DNA of 10,535 nucleotides. Source: Gammaproteobacteria bacterium (GTDB taxonomy: Bacteria > Pseudomonadota > Gammaproteobacteria > HK1). The DNA is taken from NCBI GenBank assembly GCA_022822245.1, contig JAJECB010000128.1, forward strand, positions 1 to 10,535, given 5' to 3'. Below, in pieces: positions 6,996-10,535 of this stretch. The notes under the pieces are model-generated. The model saw only the letters and a list, made by a program, of their open reading frames with translations, had not been told where the DNA came from and did no database searches. The translations under genes and the position numbers were made by a program. Each line of letters starts with the position of its first letter. Positions within the stretch are counted from its first letter, which is position 1.

Positions 6996-7856
6996 ACGTG
7001 GGGTCGGTTCGAGCCATCCTCACCTTGCGCATCCATCCGGTCTGTCGCAAGCGGCGGAACGGCCCCACATTCGTCGATTCGGTGAAGCGATTTCGTTGAA
7101 TGACCTTTTGGCAAGGAGGGTCGGTCGATGCGGGAAGTGGGACGGGATTCGAGCGCTGGCAGGGGTCCGAGCGTCGACGAGAGCGATGGAGTTTGCGCGC
7201 CCCCGGGGCTGTCGCCGGAGCCGGAGCCGGTCGAGGATGGCGGCCGCGAGGAACGCGTTGCCTGCGGGCAGCTCCGGCCAGTCGGGCCCACGAGAGAGAA
7301 GGGCGCAGGCGGCTCTTCCGCCCGCGAGCCGTTCACTCGGTGAAGAGGGAAGAGGATTGAAAAGTCCGGCGACAGGCCCTACCTGCCAGATCACCTGGCA
7401 CGATGCCGGGCTCGGCGGTCCAACTGCCGAGCGACCTGGATTTGCTCAACCCGATTTCTCGGTCACCATCATGACCAAGAGCTTCGTCCATACGGCCATC
7501 GCGAAGATGAGTCACTCCGAGCGGAACAGGGAGTACCGGAGTGCAATCGACGATGGCGACACCCGTCGGGCCGACGAGATTGCCTCGGCTCCCGTTCCCG
7601 ACGACTGGGCCGAACATGAGCGAGCGGTCTGGCTCGCGCGGCGCGCCATCGCCCGGAACCGGGGGCCGGGGCGCGCTTCTTCGCTTGTGGACCTCGGATA
7701 GCGCCGCGAGCAATCCCGGACATCCTGCGAAGCGCGGCCGAGGCGAAGGAGCGGAAACGGCGAGGCCTCACGGACTTGGGGGTCTTGAGGGGAGTCGAAA
7801 GGAGGCTGGAAGGCTTCCCACGCGTTGCACGAGCGTCGTCGGGTGGAGCCGGACCG
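6996..7856. other. Gene-poor stretch upstream of asnB promoter
   Basis: No gene is recognised with confidence. Several open frames overlap on both strands, but none has a clear ribosome binding site together with a recognisable protein. Two small hairpins lie side by side, TGCCAG/CTGGCA (7384-7400) and CTCGGC/GCCGAG (7411-7431). A weak candidate small gene is listed at 7471-7701. The stretch could be decayed mobile or accessory DNA, since it ends at a tRNA-like relic. Confidence 0.4.
7471..7701 (+). CDS. Possible small hypothetical protein, weak
   Basis: A 76-residue frame opens with MTKSFVHTAIAKM and contains a mixed, helix-friendly stretch (NREYRSAIDDGDTRRADEIA, then WAEHERAVWLARRAIARNRG) that looks more protein-like than the surrounding Arg/Pro-rich shadow frames. 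Against it: no Shine-Dalgarno sequence precedes the ATG, the frame stays open upstream to 7096 in poor sequence, and the tail after residue 65 is low in information. It may be the relic of a longer gene. I recognise no family. Confidence 0.2.
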   Translation: MTKSFVHTAIAKMSHSERNREYRSAIDDGDTRRADEIASAPVPDDWAEHERAVWLARRAIARNRGPGRASSLVDLG

Positions 7857-7904
7857 GTCTTGCACGCCAGGGAGCTGCTGGTTCAAATCCGGCATCGCCC
7901 ACCA
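7857..7904 (+). pseudogene. tRNA 3'-half relic / att-like repeat
   Basis: The segment 7877-7906 matches 3669-3698 of the tRNA-Val gene and its flank at 29 of 30 bases, covering the whole T arm, the acceptor 3' strand, CCA and two following A's. The T stem still pairs (GCTGG with CCGGC). Further 5' an anticodon-like arm remains (GTCTTGCACGCC), but it needs compensating gaps to align, and the expected acceptor 5' strand is absent, so this is not a working tRNA. It is either the far repeat of an element inserted at tRNA-Val or the end of a decayed tRNA gene. Confidence 0.75.
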
Positions 7905-7983
7905 AACCGGGCGCCGTGCTCCACCGCAAGGTGGCCTGCGCTTGTCGGACGTGCGTGTCCGGGGCTGGGAGCGGGATGAAGTT

Positions 7984-8016
7984 CCGGGGCGCTCGGCGGT
8001 CCGCGGAGCGCCCCGG
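7984..8016 (-). terminator. Hairpin downstream of cold-shock gene
   Basis: A perfect 11-bp inverted repeat, CCGGGGCGCTC (7984-7994) with GAGCGCCCCGG (8006-8016) and an 11-nt loop, begins 21 nt beyond the stop of the cold-shock gene on the minus strand. The stem is very stable, but only a short AACTT follows instead of a T-run, so termination is likely and not certain. Confidence 0.5.
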
Positions 8017-8037
8017 GGCAAGCTCCGAAAGCGAAGG

Positions 8038-8247
8038 CTAGCCGGCGAGCGCGAGGTCTTCGGCGGAAGGCTTGCCGTTGCGTCCGGGCTGAAGCTCGTA
8101 CCTGACTTGCTGTCCTTCGTGGAGCGTGCCCAGTCCTGCCCGTTCGACAGCCGAAATGTGAACGAAGGCGTCTTTCGAGCCATCCTCCGGTTCGATGAAT
8201 CCATAGCCCTTGGCTGCGTTGAACCACTTGACGGTACCAGTTGGCAT
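8038..8247 (-). CDS. Cold-shock domain protein (CspA family)
   Basis: A 69-residue single-domain protein that binds single-stranded RNA and DNA and acts as an RNA chaperone. The nucleic-acid-binding motifs are intact: KWFNAAKGYGFI (residues 7-18, containing RNP1) and DAFVHIS (26-32, RNP2). Length and fold signature match the family closely. I chose the ATG at 8247 because GAGG lies 7 nt upstream and because family members begin a few residues before KWFN; the ATG at 8289 adds 14 residues with no family support. It stands alone, with no same-strand gene nearby and a strong hairpin after its stop. Family members are often controlled through a long 5' leader; the roughly 800 bp upstream holds no other gene, but I cannot identify a cold-box. 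Which paralogue it is cannot be decided. Confidence 0.95.
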   Translation of the reverse strand: MPTGTVKWFNAAKGYGFIEPEDGSKDAFVHISAVERAGLGTLHEGQQVRYELQPGRNGKPSAEDLALAG

Positions 8248-8739
8248 TTCGTTTCCTCTAAGGGGTGATGATTCCACGCGTCGCGACACACGACGGGGTG
8301 GTCGTTGGAACGTTCAACTTGTCGGGAGGCAACCGTCTTGCCCAGCACGCTGGGATAACAGCAAACACCAAACCAATGAAACGCGCGAGCGAAATGTCGG
8401 GCATTCGGACCGAGAAGTCAAACCATTGGGAATCCGGACAGCCATCTATCCTCGACGCCTCTGTCGACCGTCCCGGATCCAGCCGCCGCGTGACCATGCC
8501 TCTCCCATTCCGGCTCGCGGGGCTCGCGGTGCCATGGCGTCCGTCCATCGCGGGTGCCGTGGCGGTGCCGAAACGAGACCTCCCGGGCTCACCGGGCAAG
8601 AGTCCCCACCCTGGCTCGTAGTCCGAACCGTGGTCCGAAGAGATCGCACGCGAACGAAGGAGTATCCGGAGGGTGCTCCCGGGGCCGAATCGATCCGGTG
8701 CGTGCGAAGGTCCTCGAGCGGGCGGGCGGTCCGAAATTC
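8248..8739. other. Non-coding stretch upstream of cold-shock gene
   Basis: No supported gene. Frames crossing this stretch have no family-like sequence and no credible ribosome binding site. It presumably contains the cold-shock gene promoter and leader, but I could not fix a promoter. A decayed palindromic element begins near 8740, with hints of further similarity back to about 8690. Confidence 0.4.
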
Positions 8740-8821
8740 ACGAGATCGGAGCCAAGGGAGCACGCCCCGTCACCGCGAGCGAATCACGCGTCCGCTGCGA
8801 GAAACTGGCGAAGTATGCGGG
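8740..8821. repeat. Decayed fragment of the palindromic element
   Basis: Read on the plus strand this is the complement of the left end of the element at 4091. From CGCCCCGTCACCGCGAGCG (8763-8781) through TATGCGGG (8814-8821) it follows the complement of 4091-4148 with scattered changes and one added base. Similarity continues more weakly upstream through GGGAGCACGCC. The other end is not recognisable, so the copy is old or truncated. Confidence 0.65.
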
Positions 8822-8939
8822 CCAGCATCGCCAAGACCGCCGGCAGCGGCCGCTCTCATCGTCCTGCGGCCACATCGTCGGTCGTCCACACGCCCCTCGG
8901 GAATTTTGAAGTGTTTCTATTGATATTCCTATCAGCGGG

Positions 8940-8967
8940 TTGTGGATGGATTCGAGAAATATACTAT
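8940..8967 (+). promoter_or_regulatory. Candidate promoter of the small membrane protein gene
   Basis: TTGTGG (8940-8945), a 16-bp spacer and TACTAT (8962-8967) lie in a markedly AT-rich patch (about 8905-9020) amid GC-rich DNA. An overlapping TATATT at 8965-8970 is an alternative -10. The hexamers are moderate, but the base composition favours a promoter here. Confidence 0.45.
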
Positions 8968-9005
8968 ATTGGTGATTCCTTCGTGCATCAGCCCTTTTCC
9001 GTGGT

Positions 9006-9023
9006 ACGATATCGAGATATCGT
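9006..9023. promoter_or_regulatory. 18-bp palindrome, possible operator
   Basis: ACGATATC-GA-GATATCGT is a perfect 8-bp inverted repeat with a 2-bp centre. It lies between the candidate -10 box and the ribosome binding site of the gene at 9061, about 39 bp downstream of the -10, a place where a dimeric repressor could block transcription. Its regulator is unknown. Confidence 0.45.
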
Positions 9024-9060
9024 GGGAAGGATTGGCTTTCCCGATTGAAAGGAAATGCAC

Positions 9061-9411
9061 ATGAATACTCCTGAATGGCTCAAGCCCGGACTCACGGGCG
9101 CAGCGGCCGGCGCGGCCGCACTCGCAATCGTCGGCTTCACATGGGGCGGCTGGATGACCGGTGGGACGGCCAAGGCAATGGCCTCCAGCCAGGCGCGGAT
9201 GGAAGTTGTCGCCGCCCTGGTCCCGATCTGCCTTGAGCAATCCAAACAGGACCCTGCAGCCACGGAGACACTCGCGAAGATCAAATCTGCCACTAAATAC
9301 AAGCGAAGTCAAATGGTTATGAATTCAGGCTGGGCGACGATGCCCGGGTCGGGCGACCCTAGTCGCGGCGTCGCCACCGCATGCCTGGAAAAACTGGCCG
9401 CCCGGTTCTAG
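9061..9411 (+). CDS. Small one-TM protein with two conserved-looking cysteines, function unknown
   Basis: A 116-residue protein, MNTPEWLKPG at the start, with one membrane segment at about residues 10-27 rich in Ala and Gly (GAAAGAAALAIVGF), then WGGWMTGGTA and a soluble part with Cys57 (LVPICLEQSKQDP) and Cys108 (ATACLEKL). The pattern resembles a hypothetical family I have seen in proteobacteria, but no function is known to me. The start at 9061 is preferred: AAGG lies 8 nt before it, while the in-frame ATG at 9055 is only 2 nt from the purine run. Codon use and the protein-like composition support a real gene. It stands alone, behind an AT-rich promoter and an 18-bp palindrome. A paired disulfide between the cysteines on the far side of the membrane is an inference. 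Confidence 0.85.
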   Translation: MNTPEWLKPGLTGAAAGAAALAIVGFTWGGWMTGGTAKAMASSQARMEVVAALVPICLEQSKQDPAATETLAKIKSATKYKRSQMVMNSGWATMPGSGDPSRGVATACLEKLAARF

Positions 9412-9509
9412 CCATCCGCCATTTTCGTTCGCGACTTGTCGGAGCACTGCCACGAGAAGTGCACGAGGATGGAACCATCCGACGTTTGCACGGTTTGTAG
9501 TTCCGTACC

Positions 9510-9533
9510 ATGGAATGAGCTATGGAATGAACT
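9510..9533 (+). repeat. 12-bp tandem repeat, two copies
   Basis: ATGGAATGAGCT is followed directly by ATGGAATGAACT (11 of 12 bases equal). It lies in the non-coding stretch between the small membrane protein and the tRNA-like relic. Function is unknown, and it may be chance slippage. Confidence 0.5.
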
Positions 9534-9639
9534 CGACCAGAACCCGGCAGATGACGGAATGCAACCAGGAAACGTTCGCGTTCTCGAACTGTCGCAAACG
9601 CCGGAGCGAGCGGATTTCTTCGCTCGACGGGACCGGACA

Positions 9640-9687
9640 AACTTTACACGGCAAGGTTCGGTGGTTCATATCCGTCATCGCCCGACA
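9640..9687 (+). pseudogene. Second tRNA-Val 3'-half relic
   Basis: Aligned without gaps to the last 48 bases of tRNA-Val (3649-3696), 37 of 48 match, including ACACGGCA of the anticodon arm, GGTTC of the T arm and CATCGCCC of the acceptor strand. The same register carries weaker similarity upstream (9620-9639 against tRNA positions 8-27, about 12 of 20), but the acceptor 5' strand is gone, the T stem is broken, and CCA has become ACA. It lies 17 bp before the macrodomain gene. Confidence 0.6.
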
Positions 9688-9704
9688 ACCCCGCCGGCCG
9701 GCAG

Positions 9705-10232
9705 GTGAACGCGACGGACCGGATCGAGATCGCGGAGGGCGACATCACGCGGTTTGGCCTGGACGCGATCGTCAACGCCGCGAACGAGTCCCTCCTCGGC
9801 GGGGGCGGGGTGGACGGCGCCATCCACCGCGCAGCGGGGCCCGCGCTCCTCGAGGAATGCCGCCGCCTCGGCGGCTGCCCGACCGGAGAAGCCCGCATCA
9901 CCGGGGGCTACGCCCTCCCCGCCCGCCACGTCATCCACACCGTCGGCCCGGTGTGGCGCGGTGGCGGCCATGGCGAGGACTCCCTCCTCGAGAGCTGCTA
10001 CCGCGAGTCGCTCCGGCTCGCCGCCGCGCACGGGCTCGCGACCCTCGCGTTCCCCGCCATCTCGACCGGGGTATACGGGTTTCCGGTTCCCCGGGCGGCC
10101 CGCATCGCGGTGCGGACGGTGGCGGCCGGGCTCGAAGAGGACCCCTCCCTCCGGCGCGTCGTGCTCTGCTGCTTCGGCGTCGAGTCCCGGGAAGCCCACG
10201 AGCGCGCCCTCGCGGAGCGGAGAGACGCATGA
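9705..10232 (+). CDS. Macrodomain protein, probable O-acetyl-ADP-ribose deacetylase
   Basis: A 175-residue stand-alone macrodomain, close in length to E. coli YmdB (177). Such enzymes hydrolyse O-acetyl-ADP-ribose, and some remove ADP-ribose from acidic residues, in the cytoplasm. Hallmarks are present: GDI at 12-14, NAAN at 24-27, the loop [14 protein letters not shown] at 32-45, and ISTGVYGFP at 119-127 for the diphosphate. The start is GTG at 9705; no better ATG is available before the conserved GDI, and the ribosome binding site is weak. Base composition is again GC-rich like gltX, unlike the AT-rich patch around 8.9-9.0 kb. It follows a tRNA relic by 17 bp, and a palindromic element begins 10 bp after its stop. 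No ADP-ribosyltransferase or sirtuin partner is adjacent, so a general role is more likely than a toxin-reversal pair. Confidence 0.92.
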   Translation: MNATDRIEIAEGDITRFGLDAIVNAANESLLGGGGVDGAIHRAAGPALLEECRRLGGCPTGEARITGGYALPARHVIHTVGPVWRGGGHGEDSLLESCYRESLRLAAAHGLATLAFPAISTGVYGFPVPRAARIAVRTVAAGLEEDPSLRRVVLCCFGVESREAHERALAERRDA

Positions 10233-10242
10233 GCGAGCCTGG

Positions 10243-10535
10243 CCCGCATATTTCCCCGATTTTCTGCTGCGGCCGCCGATCCGCGCGCGGTGACAGGGCG
10301 TACTCCCTCAAGCCGCTTCACCAGCGCGAATGCGCTAGTGTCGACTACCTGCTGCGCTCCGCAGTCCCTGCTTCGCTTGCAGGCCGGGCAATCCATCCAC
10401 GGATTGCCCGCTCGCCGGGACGAAGCGCCACCGGCGCTTCGTCTGTTTCCGGCTCGCACTTCAGCAGCGCGCATGCGCTCTTTCGGCCCGTTCGCCCTGT
10501 CACCGCGGCGTCTCGACGCCCTCGCGACGAAACTC
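10243..10535. repeat. Long variant of the palindromic element, cut by window end
   Basis: Its first 80 bases match 4091-4170 with about 4 changes, and its last part (CTTTCGG to CGACGAAA) matches the right half of that element, ending at the window edge just before the expected right terminal repeat. Between TAGTGTCGACTAC and CTTCAGC it carries roughly 120 extra bases made of nested hairpins: CGGGCAATCC/GGATTGCCCG (10385-10410) and a perfect 11-bp stem GACGAAGCGCC/GGCGCTTCGTC (10419-10443). It begins 10 bp after the macrodomain stop. Small frames inside it are by-products of the repeat. Confidence 0.8.

Noticed and set aside
7096..7701. 201-codon plus-strand frame
   Set aside because: The first two thirds are Arg/Pro/Ala-rich with no recognisable content; only the tail from 7471 looks at all protein-like, and it is listed separately at low confidence.
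8210..8923. 237-codon plus-strand frame
   Set aside because: It starts antisense to the cold-shock gene, runs through a decayed repeat and shows no family-like sequence.
1..10535. CRISPR array
   Set aside because: The repeats present are coding repeats in the CARDB gene and dispersed palindromic elements; there are no short regularly spaced repeats with unique spacers and no cas genes.

Overview
The window is high-GC bacterial DNA, most likely from a gammaproteobacterium. The taxonomic call rests mainly on the glutamyl-tRNA synthetase, whose zinc-site spacing (Cys98, Cys100, Tyr121, Cys125) matches the gammaproteobacterial type; it is an inference. Genome-like blocks (gltX, a tRNA-Val gene, a macrodomain gene) alternate with gene-poor DNA of lower GC by eye and with small repeats, which gives the stretch from about 3.7 to 9.7 kb the look of an accessory region attached to a tRNA gene.

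Layout. Positions 2-1981 (+): the 3' part of a large surface or secreted protein made of tandem CARDB-type Ig-like repeats. 2084-3487 (-): gltX, convergent with it. 3622-3696 (+): an intact tRNA-Val with anticodon CAC and encoded CCA. 4091-4266: a complete 176-bp MITE-like palindromic element with perfect 20-bp terminal inverted repeats and a CTAA duplication. 4267-5193 and 5353-6852 (-): a SAM-dependent methyltransferase and, upstream of it, a glutamine-dependent asparagine synthetase, probably one operon read from a good sigma70-type promoter at 6967-6995. 6996-7856: gene-poor DNA. 7857-7904: a tRNA 3'-half copy. 8038-8247 (-): a cold-shock protein with a strong downstream hairpin. 8740-8821: a decayed copy of the palindromic element. 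9061-9411 (+): a small one-TM protein behind an AT-rich promoter with an 18-bp palindrome. 9640-9687: a second tRNA 3'-half relic. 9705-10232 (+): a macrodomain ADP-ribose hydrolase. 10243-10535: a longer version of the palindromic element, cut by the window edge.

How the parts fit. GltX and tRNA-Val are translation housekeeping genes. The AsnB/methyltransferase pair looks like a small metabolic cassette (amide formation plus methylation) whose product cannot be read from sequence. Imperfect copies of the tRNA-Val 3' half at about 7.9 and 9.7 kb suggest that one or two cassettes inserted at the tRNA gene by site-specific recombination, although no integrase remains in view. The palindromic element sits directly after the stop codons of the methyltransferase and macrodomain genes, so it may also act as a transcript end. 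No CRISPR array, toxin-antitoxin pair, phage gene or transposase was recognised. The most unusual material is the palindromic element family, the tRNA-end relics and the AsnB/methyltransferase pair.
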